Shown here: positions 34,490 to 45,724 of the stretch, one piece after another
Layout: each line of letters begins with the position of its first letter
How positions within the stretch are numbered: the stretch's first letter is position 1
Origin: Apoda limacodes
Taxonomy: Eukaryota; Arthropoda; Insecta; Lepidoptera; Limacodidae
Assembly (NCBI GenBank): GCA_946406115.1
Contig: OX291562.1
Span: forward strand, 1,146,001 to 1,210,000
Direction of reading: 5' to 3'
DNA: 64,000 nt
Program-made: the position numbers and the translations under genes
The notes under the pieces: generated by a model
The model's input: the letters and a program-made list of their open reading frames with translations, nothing else
Database searches by the model: none
What the model was told of the DNA's origin: nothing

Positions 34490-35805
34490 GCACTAAGCAC
34501 CCACCACACTAGGCACCCACACGGGCTAAGTGCGCGTTAATTATAGAGGACACTGGGTGCGAAATAGGCTAAAAAGATAGGCTATAACGATGATGGGAAG
34601 TAAAAATAGTAAAAATTAATTATAATTTATAATAAATTACAATGACACGATTATTTCCATACTTCATAATTTTTTTTTACCGAAATTACATTACATTATT
34701 ACTACTCCAGATCTCCCAAATCTTACTTTCAAATTTTAGGGACAAATATTACGGCGGAACACCAACCAAATCCAAATAGAACAATATATTAAATCAATAA
34801 ATGACCGATTAGATTTTTCTAGAAGATTGTAATAAAATAATTTAATGAAGGTTTTCAAGGGCGATCACCTTTTTGTATGCCTCTTTGTTATTTTAGGTAA
34901 GAAAAATTTGAACCCAATAATAATTACGCACGCACACTTATATATTCATTCATTATTAACGGTTGCCAAGGGACGTAATGCAGTGAGGATACTACGTAAG
35001 AAAGCAGCTAGTGTGAGACGAAATAATAAATTACGACTATCTCTCTTTCGCGACTTTTTCGTTGCATTGCGCCTTGGGTTTAAAGTCCATTAAGGTTAGG
35101 TTGATATGTCGCTTACTGTACATTTTTGTAATTTTTCAAAAACAATTTAAAACTAGCAAAAAATTTAAGTATTAAATTATCTAGAAATAATAATTTCTGC
35201 AATATCAAAACTGTGTAGGTTTTATGTGATTTTATAAACTAAAACAAATCAATTGTCTATTTTGTGAAAATTAATTCCACCAATAGCATATGTTTGATAT
35301 ATTTCTACTATACTTTTAGGAATAACCCATAAAATATCTCCGTGATAGAATATAACTACTTATCTCTTTCAACATATAATTAGGACAAACCACAAAGTTG
35401 TGTTCCATTTATAATACACATTTTAAATTAATGCAAGTCGAAGATAATTTCATTATACTTTAGCGCGTCTATCGCTCGATATCTTTATGGATTGCGTACA
35501 ACCCTATTACGCTTTAGATAAGAGTACCTACACATGGCCATTTGTTGTGTATATAGGCAACTATAGTTGTGTGGGTGAGTACCCTCCCCGCCAGAAACGG
35601 TTGAAACGGATTTCATACAGTTGCTAAATCATTTCGCTAAATAACTTGAAACACAAAAATTGTGTTGTGAATCATGTATCTGTAATCTGCGTCGATAATT
35701 TTAGAGCGAAAGCTACTCACTGCACTACACCAAGTTATTGAGTATATAGTATGTAGTCTATATTGATAGTATATAATCTATATAGGTTATTTAACATTAA
35801 AGTGT
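34490..35805. other. spacer, no gene recognised
   Basis: An 82-codon frame at 34,845-35,093 is basic and not recognised. It has no support as a gene. Confidence 0.3.
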
Positions 35806-35811
35806 GGTTTA
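35806..35811 (-). terminator. possible polyadenylation signal AATAAA
   Basis: AATAAA starts directly after the F-box gene stop codon on the minus strand, which would give a very short 3' UTR. AT-rich DNA makes chance matches likely. Confidence 0.35.
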
Positions 35812-35813
35812 TT

Positions 35814-36833
35814 TTACAAATTAGAATAACCAACTTTTCTAAATGTATAAAGTTCCTTATGAACATAATTTCTGATATAACAGCTTTCCAAATTTTTACA
35901 GTTTTCATTTATTTTACAAATCACACTAACAGTTACATTCGTGATGCCAGATAGGTAAAGGGCCAAGAGTGTTGTCAAGTTTGAACGTTTGCTAAATACG
36001 TTCAGTAAACATTTTTCAGAAAAATTGTGATTAGCGAAAATAGTTAAAGTTTCTATTTGCTTGAATCTAGCCAGTGATTGAAGCCCAGAGTCGCTCAGAA
36101 GCTCGCAGTTGCATAACATCAACTCCTTCAGGCGCGGACATTGTGCTAGAAGTTGCATACAACCATCATTTACAATAGGTTCTGTGTCATTTAAATGAAA
36201 TACGACTAGTGTATTTAAATTTGCTTCAAGCAATCTCTTAACGTGTTCTACGTTTAGATTTGTTCGAACTAAATGAATGGTATGCAAGTGGCTACAACGT
36301 AACAAACCGTCTATGCTTATCTGATGAAGTTCAACATTACTTAATTGTAAAAATTCTAAGCAACTAAGTTCTTCATATTGAAAACTTATGTCTGTCTGAC
36401 TGTGAGCAAATACAACCGCCGCTAATTTGAGTTGTCTTAAAGTGCAAAGCTTTAAAAAATCAGCTTCATCTAGCGAACACGACAGAATATCTAACGATTT
36501 TATATTAACACAATTGTTCAGTATCTTCTTAACGTCTGTTTCACTGCGGAGTCCTATTAATTTTAAAGATCCTACGTATTCACAATATTGAGTTATGATT
36601 GGATATGTTGTTCTTAATGTTCCAGCACACCACGGCGGAAAGTTGCTGTTGTTAAAAGTAATGATGATGTCCCTCCACAGCGTAGAGTCTCTGACCAGTC
36701 GTCTCCAACGTCGGCAGACAGCATCTGCGGCTCTTAATGATTCAAACGGCAAGTACTTTAAGATTTGCGTAAGTATTTCATCAGGAAGATAACTTGTGTA
36801 GTCTTTGTTTGTCTCTTCTGATGTATAGGACAT
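35814..36833 (-). CDS. F-box/LRR-type protein, large exon (339 codons)
   Basis: The protein has an N-terminal F-box (about residues 15-57: YLPDEILTQILKYLP, CRRWRRLVRDSTLWRDI) followed by degenerate leucine-rich repeats to the end (for example CVNIKSLDILSCSL, CPRLKELMLCNCELLSDSGL). F-box/LRR proteins are substrate adaptors of SCF ubiquitin ligases, binding Skp1 through the F-box. The ATG lies directly behind a splice-acceptor-like TTTTTCAG|T (AG at 36,835-36,836), so this is probably an internal or last exon and coding may begin in an upstream exon that I have not found. The stop TAA is followed immediately by AATAAA. A paralogue with the same exon border lies at 48.4-49.4 kb on the same strand. 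Substrate unknown. Confidence 0.8.
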   Translation of the reverse strand: MSYTSEETNKDYTSYLPDEILTQILKYLPFESLRAADAVCRRWRRLVRDSTLWRDIIITFNNSNFPPWCAGTLRTTYPIITQYCEYVGSLKLIGLRSETDVKKILNNCVNIKSLDILSCSLDEADFLKLCTLRQLKLAAVVFAHSQTDISFQYEELSCLEFLQLSNVELHQISIDGLLRCSHLHTIHLVRTNLNVEHVKRLLEANLNTLVVFHLNDTEPIVNDGCMQLLAQCPRLKELMLCNCELLSDSGLQSLARFKQIETLTIFANHNFSEKCLLNVFSKRSNLTTLLALYLSGITNVTVSVICKINENCKNLESCYIRNYVHKELYTFRKVGYSNL

Positions 36834-36850
36834 ACTGAAAAAGGTAAAGT
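36834..36850 (-). other. 3' splice acceptor of the first F-box exon
   Basis: The minus strand reads TTTACCTTTTTCAG|TATG. The pyrimidine tract and AG are followed by one base and the ATG. The paralogue has the same one-base offset. Confidence 0.55.
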
Positions 36851-36899
36851 TAATAGTAAATAATGTTTTACGAAAGAAATGTCAAAATTTAAAGGTTAC

Positions 36900-37364
36900 T
36901 TGTAGATCTGTAGCAGGCTTTGGATTGCATGCTGACAGTATTTATATACTTTTGATGGATCAGTTGCAGATTATGAAATTGAATTGATCTATGTGAGTAT
37001 AATGTTGGGTATAATTTTGGCATAAAACGTGCCAGAGTTACAAAAATCCTGTATCTACTTTAAAAACCTTGTAATGTTGTAAACGACATCACGAACTACT
37101 GAAACACTAGACTTACATAATTAAGTTGGTTAAGGCGCAGTACCTACCTAACTGGCGCTGCCAAAAGTTATTTTTTAATTTCTAAAAGTGGCCGTTTTTA
37201 GCAGAAACGCTATCTTTAACTCACAGACATATTTTAGATACAATACATTAAGCTCTTAATATAGCTTATGCTTAATTCCAAATAATTGATTTGTATCATT
37301 TTTAAAATGTGTTTTGTAAAAAGAGGAAATAAAGAAAATCCTTTGGCAGCGCTAGTTATTTATT
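36900..37364. other. spacer upstream of the F-box exon
   Basis: If the acceptor is genuine this is intronic. No upstream exon was recognised. Confidence 0.3.
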
Positions 37365-37500
37365 TTTTATTTATTTGTTAAACAGTAAACACTTTTTGTA
37401 CACGGTTACCAACAAGAAATCAAATCAGACTTAATTTAATTTGACTTAGTGTACAATGGTGCACTTATCGTTATCGCATTATGCGTTTTCTTCCAGTGAA
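37365..37500 (-). mobile_element. LINE 3' UTR of lepidopteran type
   Basis: The minus strand reads CCTAAGGTTCACTGGAAGAA, AACGCATAATGCGATAACGA and GTGTACAAAAAGTGTTTAC and ends in AAATAAATAAAAAAT. The CTGGAAGAA...GCGATAA...AATAAATAAA arrangement is typical of a frequent lepidopteran LINE tail. Confidence 0.45.
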
Positions 37501-37903
37501 CCTTAGGGTGCGTTAGCTAGTTTTAGTTAGTTTTATATCATAGTTAAATTTAAATAATAAACTTTAAATTAACATCATTTTAAAAACTGACATAAATTAC
37601 TTATATTGTAAATAAATATTAATGAAATACTTATAAATATATATATATGTAGTTTATAAATTTCATCCTTGAAGTAACTAATAAGCAAAACATTCACGAT
37701 AAAATTTTTAAGACTAGCTAGGACAAGACTTACAAACCTGATTGCTACAAGCTGTTGACAATTGACAAAACTCTTTGCACCATGAACCAATTTTGTGATG
37801 ACCAGTGTCAGTTTAAAAGCTTTGTTTTCATATTGTTTTTGTCAGATATTTCCCTTATACTTGTAAATGGAATGTTGAATTACAATTACAAGTTAACCAC
37901 AGA

Positions 37904-38009
37904 ATGGCCGAAGTAGTCGGAGCGTGCCGCATGGCGGTGTCAATTAAGTTTATACCGCTGATTAAGGAGGACGGTCAGGCTATCGCTGAAAGTCGGGAGC
38001 GAGTCAACA
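37904..38009 (+). CDS. candidate first coding exon, product unknown
   Basis: An ATG opens a GC-richer, 35-codon frame (MAEVVGACRMAVSIKFIPLI, then KEDGQAIAESRERVN) that runs into CAACA|GTATGT, a good splice donor. Base composition differs sharply from the AT-rich flanks. I do not recognise the peptide and found no second exon. If read without splicing it stops 18 codons later. Confidence 0.3.
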
Positions 38010-38084
38010 GTATGTATGTATTAACAGTAGATAATAAAATAACAAAAGTTATTTCGCTACGATAATCTTTTGTTTTTCAAGCTC

Positions 38085-38436
38085 TCACCTTTGGGTCATA
38101 GACAATGGGCGTTTTTTATATTTTTTTTCTTTTTTGTCTTTAAAAATTTCGCTAGATAGCGGTGTCCCTAAGTTCCATACATTTAGAGCAATAAACATCA
38201 AATTCCACAGATTAGTAACACCTATTTGTGTGTAATACATGTAGTTAGAATTAATTCCTACAGTACGATAGCGCCATCTAGTTATGCCAAAAAGAATGAA
38301 ATTTGACTTATTGAAAAACGCCCATTCCAACCATAAGCTGATGGTTATTAGGCCAATAAATTTCAAGTAAAATATAAATAAATTAAAATTAGAAAAAAAA
38401 ACCCATTTTTTACCCTTTGGGTACGGACCCTAAAAA
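38085..38436 (+). mobile_element. lepidopteran interspersed repeat ending GGGTACGGACCCTAAAAA
   Basis: The last 50 bp (CCATTTTTTACCCTTTGGGT then ACGGACCCTAAAAATAAT) match the end of the repeat at 32.44-32.76 kb. The upstream limit is uncertain. Confidence 0.5.
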
Positions 38437-38639
38437 TAATAATAAACCCTAAGAATTTTGCCATTCGGCTGCAATTTGTCTTGTTCGAATGGCCGAGACG
38501 GGCTTGCGCTTGGGTTGTTATCGCGCTGAGAAGTTTTCATTAGGTTCCATTTAATAATGTCATATAATGTAAACATTTCAATACAAAAATAATTTTATTG
38601 TGACATATTTAATTAACTAGAATGATTCGCAGTATATAC

Positions 38640-41010
38640 AAGAATGGCGAATACAAAAGCGAAACCTTAACACAAAGACAATTATTTCAGCGAAGGGTCA
38701 ATGCAAAACGGTTTTTACACGACTGGGAAAGTATTTTGCAGACCCAAAAAGGCAATCACAGAAGAAGATGCGCTCGTTAGAATAAAAAAAAAATTTGAAC
38801 CTTTTTAAGTACCATCTTTAAACCTGCAGCTGTTGGGTGAAACAGCTGAGGAAGAAGAGGTAGTGGAAGAGCAATATAACAATTTGATAGCTACCTTTGA
38901 GTGATAACTCAAAGACTATATCTGGAGATCACTCATATAAATGCAGTAATGCAGCTAAATTGACATCAGGCATTCCTACCTTTGACGGCAAGGATATTTC
39001 ATGTTATACGCCATTCATGGAGATGTTTACAGTCGTTGTACATAAGGATTCGAGTGTGTCACCTATATAAAGACTTTGTTTTTTATTTCCGAAAAATAGC
39101 ATATAGCACTAGCTGACGATACATTTCACATTCCAAGCGAAATCTTACTTTTATTAGCTAGCTGTTGTTTTTAAGATTCTCTCTATCCGGATAGCGAGAC
39201 TAGACTCGACGACCTTTGTCCCCGGGTTCGTCCTTCAGAGTCTCGCCCCTAAAGCCCGGTGGAGCAGTAATGGCTGCATCAGCTAACTATTTAATAATAA
39301 ATAGCTATGCATGCAACTACAGAACCGAATATTGCTCATTGTATTCGTCAGATTTGGGAGGCGGAGAACGTTTCCGACATATACCAGGAACACTTGCCTT
39401 ACTTTAAATACAGAGAAAAGGTTTTCCAGGAATCTGTAACTTTAAAAGATAATACTTTTGATGTCAAAATTCCTTGTGAATGTTCAAGGGTAACAAATTG
39501 ACCCATGTAACTTTTATGCTTTGGCGTTACAAAGGTTATATTCTATATAATGCAAGTTTACAAAGGATGTACGTACGAATATTTGGAATTTAATCATGTT
39601 AAAGTAATTGATTTAGAAACCTGTAAAGAAAGGGATAAGTCGTTGTCCTGTTTTGCGTCCCGATAAAAAAACCAATAAACTTAGAGTTGTTTTCTATGGA
39701 AGTGCAAAAACAAAGAAATGGTATCAGCCTTAACGATTATATGTGCAACGGCCTAGTCATGCAACGATCCCTATTTAACATATTGTAATTGTTCCAGTTA
39801 CCTAAATTTGTCGTTCAATGCGGTATACGTATAAGTTGATCCAAATACACCCTGATTATAGACGTTTACAGAATATTCTGTGGCGCGAAAATGGTGTCAT
39901 GAGCGTTCTTTAGCTAAAAACTGTGACATATGGGCTAAAAGGTTTCGCGTTTTTAGCCACAAGATGTCTCATTGAATTAGCTAAACATTTAAAGACAAAT
40001 ATTCACTGGCAAGCGTTGTAATGACTAACAATTCGTACGTCGACGACATACAGTCTGGAAGCAACTCGACTAATGGTCTTATTCAATTAAGCAATGAGTT
40101 GTAGTTAAACTGGCAAACTAAGCTCTATAAATGGGTCTCTGATTGCCCTAAGTTGCTTGAAGATGTACCGAGTGATAGTTTAAGAACATTCTGTGAAAAT
40201 TTTGACCAAAACAAGTAAATATTTAAAATACTAGGCCTATCATATGATACTAAGAGCGATGCATTTCAGCTGGATGGACGCGTTTTTACTGTGAAACCTG
40301 AAGTCCTAACTAAAAGAAATGTTTTATCATCTATTAGTAGGCTTTTTGACCTTATGGGATTTGCTGGTGCAGTCATTACAAAAGCGAATTAATTTTACAA
40401 GAATTGTGTCAGCGAAACTAAGAGTGAATGCGAGTACATTTGACAGAAGGAATGATATACTTTTGGGAGAATTTTTATGCGAACCTTGCTACTATGCCCA
40501 GTATTTTAATTCCTTTTTATTTTCAGACTGTTGAGGCTAAGGAAACACAATTAATTGGTTATTGCGACGCGTCTTCTAATGCTTACGACTGTTACGTATA
40601 TCTTCAAGTCAAAGGAGAAGTCAATAATCAATCCTTTAAACTCAAAATTGACCATTCCTAAGTTGGAACTCAATCGTGCATTATTACGAGCCAAACTAAT
40701 ACAACACGTATCCTTTACATTAAATGTAGCTACTGTTAATATTTTTTGTGATTCTCAAATTGTCAATGCAGAACCTGTCAAGATTCCTGCTTACATATGC
40801 AATCGTCTTAGGGAAATAAAAAGGCTTACGCCCAGCATTTCTTGCCATTTTATGCCAAGGCTTTTTAACCCTGCAGATATTCTATCTAAAGGAGCAGGCA
40901 GACCCACAAGACATTGTTAATAATTCGTTCATGGAAGAATGGGCCTGACTACCTGGAAAATTTATATATGGCTGGTGTTGACCGTCCTCTACATAACTTG
41001 TATGTTACTG
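38640..41010 (+). pseudogene. decayed BEL/Pao LTR retrotransposon (gag, RT and RNase H remains)
   Basis: Gag remains include an acidic helical stretch (GETAEEEEVVEEQYNNLIAT) and IPTFDGKDISCYTPFMEMF (about 38,965-39,050), which matches the Pao gag block PTFDGD...W..F...F. After an inserted scrap of LINE A comes the Pao pre-RT segment (YREKVFQESVTLKDNTFDVK, about 39,410-39,470). The reverse transcriptase follows: RPDKKTNKLRVVFYGSA, GISLNDYM, ILWRENGV, TVTYGLK, FLATRCLIELAKHL and YVDDIQSGSN (about 40,040). ILGLSYDTKSDAFQL and an RNase H/pre-integrase end LFNPADILSKGA (about 40,860-40,895) complete it. Many stops and frameshifts. No LTRs were recognised. It is not functional. Confidence 0.75.
39180..39290 (+). 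mobile_element. internally deleted 3' scrap of LINE A inside the Pao element
   Basis: The plus strand reads CTATCCGGATAGCGAGACTA, TCGACGACCT, CCCCGGGTTCGTC, TTCAGAGTCTCGCCCCTAAA and GCAGTAATGGCTGCATCAGC. These blocks match the minus strand of 24,605-24,970 in order, but two internal segments are missing. It lacks a poly(A) tail and lies between gag and RT parts of the Pao remnant. Confidence 0.75.
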
Positions 41011-41043
41011 AAGAAAAGAGCTTTTCTTTTAATGACAAGGAAA

Positions 41044-41092
41044 CTATATAGCCATTACTATATAGCCATTACTATATAGCCATTACTATATA
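41044..41092 (+). repeat. 14-bp tandem repeat, 3.5 units
   Basis: The unit CTATATAGCCATTA is repeated three times exactly and then partly. Confidence 0.95.
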
Positions 41093-41189
41093 GGTAGCCA
41101 TTGCTTGAAAAATATTTTAGCTAATACAAAACTACATGTGTCATGGTTAATATTTTGCGTTTTAAAAAAAAATGTAAAAGGCAAATAAT

Positions 41190-41380
41190 CCTTTTCTCAA
41201 ACATGCTACGATATGCGATCATATCTTGCACAAGGATCTTTGGGATAAATCGTACTTGCAGTACAGTATCAGAAAGCGACCTACAATGTTTGCTCAAGCG
41301 GACAAATATAAAATTTGAAAATGGAACGAACTTTTTTAAACCCAAAATATTATATTATTAACGCGATTAGAAAATTAAAA
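41190..41380 (+). repeat. dispersed repeat, copy 2 (first copy at 3592-3790)
   Basis: Same ordered blocks as at 3592-3790: TTTCTCAAA, GATCATATCTTGCAC, ATAAATCGT, GCAGTACAGTATCAGAAAGC, CTACAATGTTT and ATTTGAAAA. The short open frames on both strands are products of the repeat. Confidence 0.6.
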
Positions 41381-41477
41381 AAAGTAAAATACAAATGTGT
41401 TGTGTGTTTTAGACCTAAAGCTGAAACCTCAAAACAGCTTATGGGCTCTTTGTCGTTGATCTCGGTAATTCTTTCAG

Positions 41478-41520
41478 ACTGGTGTTACAAGCGTCTATAG
41501 GTCACGGTGACCGATCGGTC
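41478..41520 (+). mobile_element. family Z LINE, tiny 3' scrap
   Basis: TGGTGTTACAAGCGTCTATA followed by GGTCACGGTGACC matches the family Z region just after the stop codon. Confidence 0.5.
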
Positions 41521-41536
41521 AAGACTGACTGACTGA

Positions 41537-41562
41537 TTTTGTGTGTGTGTGTGTGTGTGTGG
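41537..41562. repeat. (GT)n microsatellite
   Basis: About 12 GT dinucleotides in a row. Confidence 0.9.
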
Positions 41563-42111
41563 GAGTGTGTCAGACAGAAATATTAAATAATGCCATACTT
41601 TCTCGATAGTTAAGACTTAACGATATTATACTGTTAGGGAGGTATACTGTGGAAAGATTGACACAAATCCGTGTATAAAGATAAGACAAGTTCGTACAGT
41701 CACTGTGACTGTGACTGCGACTGACGGACTATTAGAAAACAAAGATAATGGGTTCGTTAACTCATTTGTCAAAAACAACTTAACGGAATAGAGTTTTTTT
41801 TATAATTTATTGAGGTAAACAAACAATGACGCACTATACAATATAAAATCAATGTTTAATACATATTATATACAGTTCCTAATAATTGTGACAGCAGCAC
41901 ACAAAATGTTAAGAACTAGTGATAAAACTGGGTAAATTAAAATACTACATAATAAATACCTACATAAAAATTTTAAGTAGTAATTTCTTAAAGATACTTG
42001 AGCGTATTGATATAATATCTGAATAATTAAAATTATCGTAGAAGTTTCTACTAACTGATACAGAAGTGATCGTTTTCCTGAATTAGTGCGATATTAGCTG
42101 TAGCGAAAATC
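41563..42111. other. AT-rich spacer, no feature recognised
   Basis: No supported feature. Confidence 0.35.
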
Positions 42112-42423
42112 TTGCATCGGCTACGGGTTTCTATTCTGATACGAATTATTCGTTAGAGGAATTTTGCATCGGCTACGGGTTTCTGTTCTGATACAAATTA
42201 TTTGTTAGAGGAATGTTGCATCGGCTACGGGTTTCTGTTCTGATACGAATTATTTGTTAGAGGAATGTTGCATCGGCTACGGGTTTCTGTTCTGATACGA
42301 ATTATTTGTTAGAGGAATGTTGCATCGGCTACGGGTTTCTGTTCTGATACGAATTATTTGTTAGAGGAATGTTGCATCGGCTACGGGTTTCTGTTCTGAT
42401 ACGAATTATTTGTTAGAGGAATA
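42112..42423 (+). repeat. 52-bp minisatellite, 6 units
   Basis: The unit starts TTGCATCGGCTACGGGTTTC and ends GTTAGAGGAAT. It begins at 42,112, 42,164, 42,216, 42,268, 42,320 and 42,372, a strict 52-bp period. The last four units are almost identical and the first two carry a few substitutions, so expansion is recent. It is not a CRISPR array because there are no variable spacers. Confidence 0.95.
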
Positions 42424-43844
42424 CAATCGTATCCATGATGACAAAGATCATAATACAGCAGCATTGCTTGTAAATACATAAGTCAACGCTCTTCGTATAA
42501 ACATTTATTGCTATTATATTTGTAATTCATACAGCCAAATTTTTTTTATTTTAGCTGCCTACATATTTATTGTAAAATGTTTACCAAATGGACACAATTC
42601 ACTTTTTGCTTTCCTCAGGACAGGGGTCTAACAATCTACTAATTTAACCACTTCTTTATTACTACACAAACTGCAAAACGCCTGAATATACGTGCCTCCT
42701 CGAATGAATTGTTATTTTGGTTTAAATGTTTATTATAATTCCTTTAGCATAACTTTATATAATTGAATATTTTGACATACCATAATTTATGTTAAACTAT
42801 ACATAATAGTTAAATACATAATAAATGACTTGTAACATTGTTATGAATAAAATCTGTATCTGTATCTGTATCTGACCAGCTGTGACGAAACTGTGAAGTA
42901 CGTTTGCCACTTTTTGACTACGCACCGATTGCTTCCACTCGACAATCAAAGTGTAGACCAGCTCCAATGCCATCCTGAAGAGTATTCTCACAGACATGAG
43001 GTGCCGAGACCGAAGAGACGTAGTACTGTAGTAGTAGTCTGATGGATGACTGATATAACCTAATTTATTTTCTACTGAAATTTTTGATTTTTATTTTGTT
43101 TTATTTGGCATGTTTAAATATAGTAATTTTTTCTCAATGCTGATTTTTATGCAATAAGTGAATTTTATTTATTATTTTATTATTTTGCCTTTGGTGATAT
43201 TTTATACTACTAAATATTTTGTCACAGGGAGAAAAAACCAACATAAACCTAATTTATAAACACAATTAAAAACAAAAAGTGTCACTAGTGTTGTTGTAAA
43301 TTCATACCATTTCAATATGGCGACTGTAGTTTTAATTTTTGACCACCGGGTCACATTTTGTTGCACTATAAGACTCGGTCGAGAGGTCATGTCGGTAATT
43401 TCAATATTTTAAAACACAATTTTCCATCAATTACTAGTACCTACTAAGTATGAAACTTCATCATCTACCCTACAGAAAAAATATCATTTCAATTTAAACA
43501 GGTGCAAATACAATAGGCTTAGGAGAGGTAGGCAAAAGAAACTAAAGCGCCCATTTTCGGTATGCCGAGATCTCGCAAGGGCCTGCAGGATTTGAAGTCC
43601 TAAAAGAAACGTTACATACCGCTATTTGTATAAGATCGTGCAGCTTCACGGTCCCCTTTTGATTGTACTCAAGTTATCATCAAGTTAAATAAAAGTGTTT
43701 TACTTAAGTTCGCAGCGTGTTATCTGCCCCTAAGCTTTTGTCACTTTGTACAGTGAACGCTTTCAGGGGATAAACTCAAAGAGAGAGATTTTTTTATTAA
43801 AACATTCTGTAAGAAGCAAACATTGCATATGTATTTAGCTTAGT
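42424..43844. other. AT-rich spacer with an (ATCTGT)n run
   Basis: Four ATCTGT-type hexamers lie at about 42,849-42,874. No gene was recognised. Confidence 0.4.
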
Positions 43845-44255
43845 CATAAAAATATTATGAATTCAAAATGTCCGTCTATTTGTTACTTTTCAACGGCTAA
43901 ACCTCTTAACCGATTTTGATAAAATTTAGTAAGGTACTTTGCATTTTGGGAAAGGACAAAGGCTAAATTAAAAACGTCAACATTACGGCGGTAACCAAAT
44001 TAAAGTGGTCGGAGCCGTGGGCACTAATTTATCTTTTTATATCGGTGTTATCGGTGTAGGATTTTAACTACAACTCCTCAATTATAGAAAGAAAACTGAC
44101 TCACACTTGACGTTTTCAAGTAGCCTTTGTCCTTTCCTGGGACTTAAACTATCTCCATGCCAAATTTCATCTATATCGATTCAGCAGTTTAAGCGTGAAG
44201 AGGTAACAAGCAGACAGAGTAACTTTCGCATTTATAGTATTTGTATAGATTAAAT
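43845..44255 (+). mobile_element. lepidopteran short interspersed element(s), composite
   Basis: The end reads CTCCATGCCAAATTTCATCT, CGATTCAGCAGTTTAAGCGT and TTTATAGTATTTGTATAGAT, a diverged form of the tail at 6.6 and 45.6 kb. The upstream AACGGCTAAACCTCTTAACC block belongs to a related family. Confidence 0.5.
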
Positions 44256-44259
44256 AATA

Positions 44260-45104
44260 AAATAAGTTACGAAGACAGGAAACTATTTACATTATTTCTG
44301 TACAGATTACATATAGAGTTCTAAAGCTAAAAGTAAATTAAAAACGAAATGAAATTTGGTAAACTAAATAACTACGTAAAGTTGAAGTAAAGTAAGACTC
44401 AGATTTAAAACAATGTTATTAAATAGAAGTGTTAAGTACAAAAACAAATCTCTTTAATTTCGTAATTTATTCCCCGGGCGCGGCAGATGTAGCTTAAGAT
44501 TGTTAAAAGCAATTAAAGTGTCGAACCAACTTAAGTTTTAAGTAAACCTTGACTAAAATTAATGGATTTGCAAATTCTGTATCATCACACTTTATTTTGC
44601 TCAGAATCAGATGAGGTGGTGAGACGCTGACAGGTACTAACAGGTGTTCCTTCTTGTTGGTTCTTGTGTTCAACTATTTGTTGGGTTTTGGTTCAAACGT
44701 GATTTCAGTTCTTAAATAAAGAAGAAGTCCATTGTGTTCAGTTTCGGGCGCACCTTCGGACGGAGTTATCACAAGCAATAACAGATGGCACTAGTTTTTT
44801 TTTTTTAAGTTAGGTAAACTTTCATTAACCTAACCTAACCAATTCAATTGATTCAGTAACTTCAGTAAAAAGGCAACCCAATACTACTATTTCAAATCCA
44901 AGTCAACATAATGGGTTCCGTAGTCACCAAAGAACCCTTATAATTCCATCATGTCAGTACGTTTGTATTTTATTCACACACACATATGGATTATAGAATT
45001 ACTAAAATAGCTTTTAATTTTAAAAAATACATAGATTGTGTTCGGTTTTAATTAGGTATGTGTATTAATATGACAAAGCCACTTGCTTCATTATAAAAAA
45101 ACTA
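44260..45104. other. AT-rich spacer, no feature recognised
   Basis: No supported feature. Confidence 0.35.
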
Positions 45105-45190
45105 GCTTTTGCCCGCGGCCCTGCCCGCCCTAAATTTAGTTATCGGCGCGGAGTGGGATTCCTACTGCAACTCCTTGATTATACTAAAGA
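45105..45190 (+). mobile_element. short interspersed element, 5' part only
   Basis: It starts ACTAGCTTTTGCCCGCGGCC and continues GTTATCGGCGCGGAGTGGGA. This is the same 5' module as the next element, which begins about 100 bp later, so two copies lie in tandem. Confidence 0.6.
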
Positions 45191-45204
45191 AATTTGTTAT
45201 ATAA

Positions 45205-45608
45205 AATACTAGCTTCTGCCAGCGGCTTCGCCCGCGCTAAATTTCGTTATCGGCGTAGGTTCTTACGGCAGCTCCTGAATAGAAAAAAAAACAAACTATC
45301 AAATATTTCCTATAATACATTCGTGTCTGTGAAACCATCGAAATACCAAACCCAATCTGTTAAGCCGTTTAGAAGTTATGTGAAAAAGATAAGTACGGAA
45401 GAACAATTCTTACTACCCGTTGTCCTGTTACCCGTTTTCCCGTAAGAATTAAGCTTTTATCCGCGGTAAAAAAATAGCCTATGTTTATCAGGGATAATGT
45501 CGGCTTCTAATGGTAAAAGAATTTTTCAAATCGGTCCAGTAGTTTCGGAGCCTATTCAATAAAAACACACTAACATACAAACCTTTCCTCTTTATAATAT
45601 TAGTCTAG
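45205..45608 (+). mobile_element. short interspersed element, near complete
   Basis: It starts ACTAGCTTCTGCCAGCGGCT, CGCCCGCGCT and ends TCCAGTAGTTTCGGAGCC ... TTTATAATATTAGTCTAGAC. Both ends are those of the widespread lepidopteran family. The middle contains an unrelated-looking insertion with a short open frame. Confidence 0.65.
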
Positions 45609-45724
45609 ACAAAATACACATACACATTTGTTAGTATTACAACATATCTTACAATCTAATGTTAGTAGTACAGAATATAAAAACGTTTTATAGATTTTTA
45701 TTTTTCATTATGTAAACCATCGAA

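Noticed and set aside
34845..35093. 82-codon plus-strand ORF
   Set aside because: No homology recognised, no clear promoter or splice context, and such lengths arise by chance in this DNA.
42112..42423. Regularly spaced repeat that might look like a CRISPR array
   Set aside because: The whole 52-bp unit is repeated, with no variable spacers, in a eukaryotic context.
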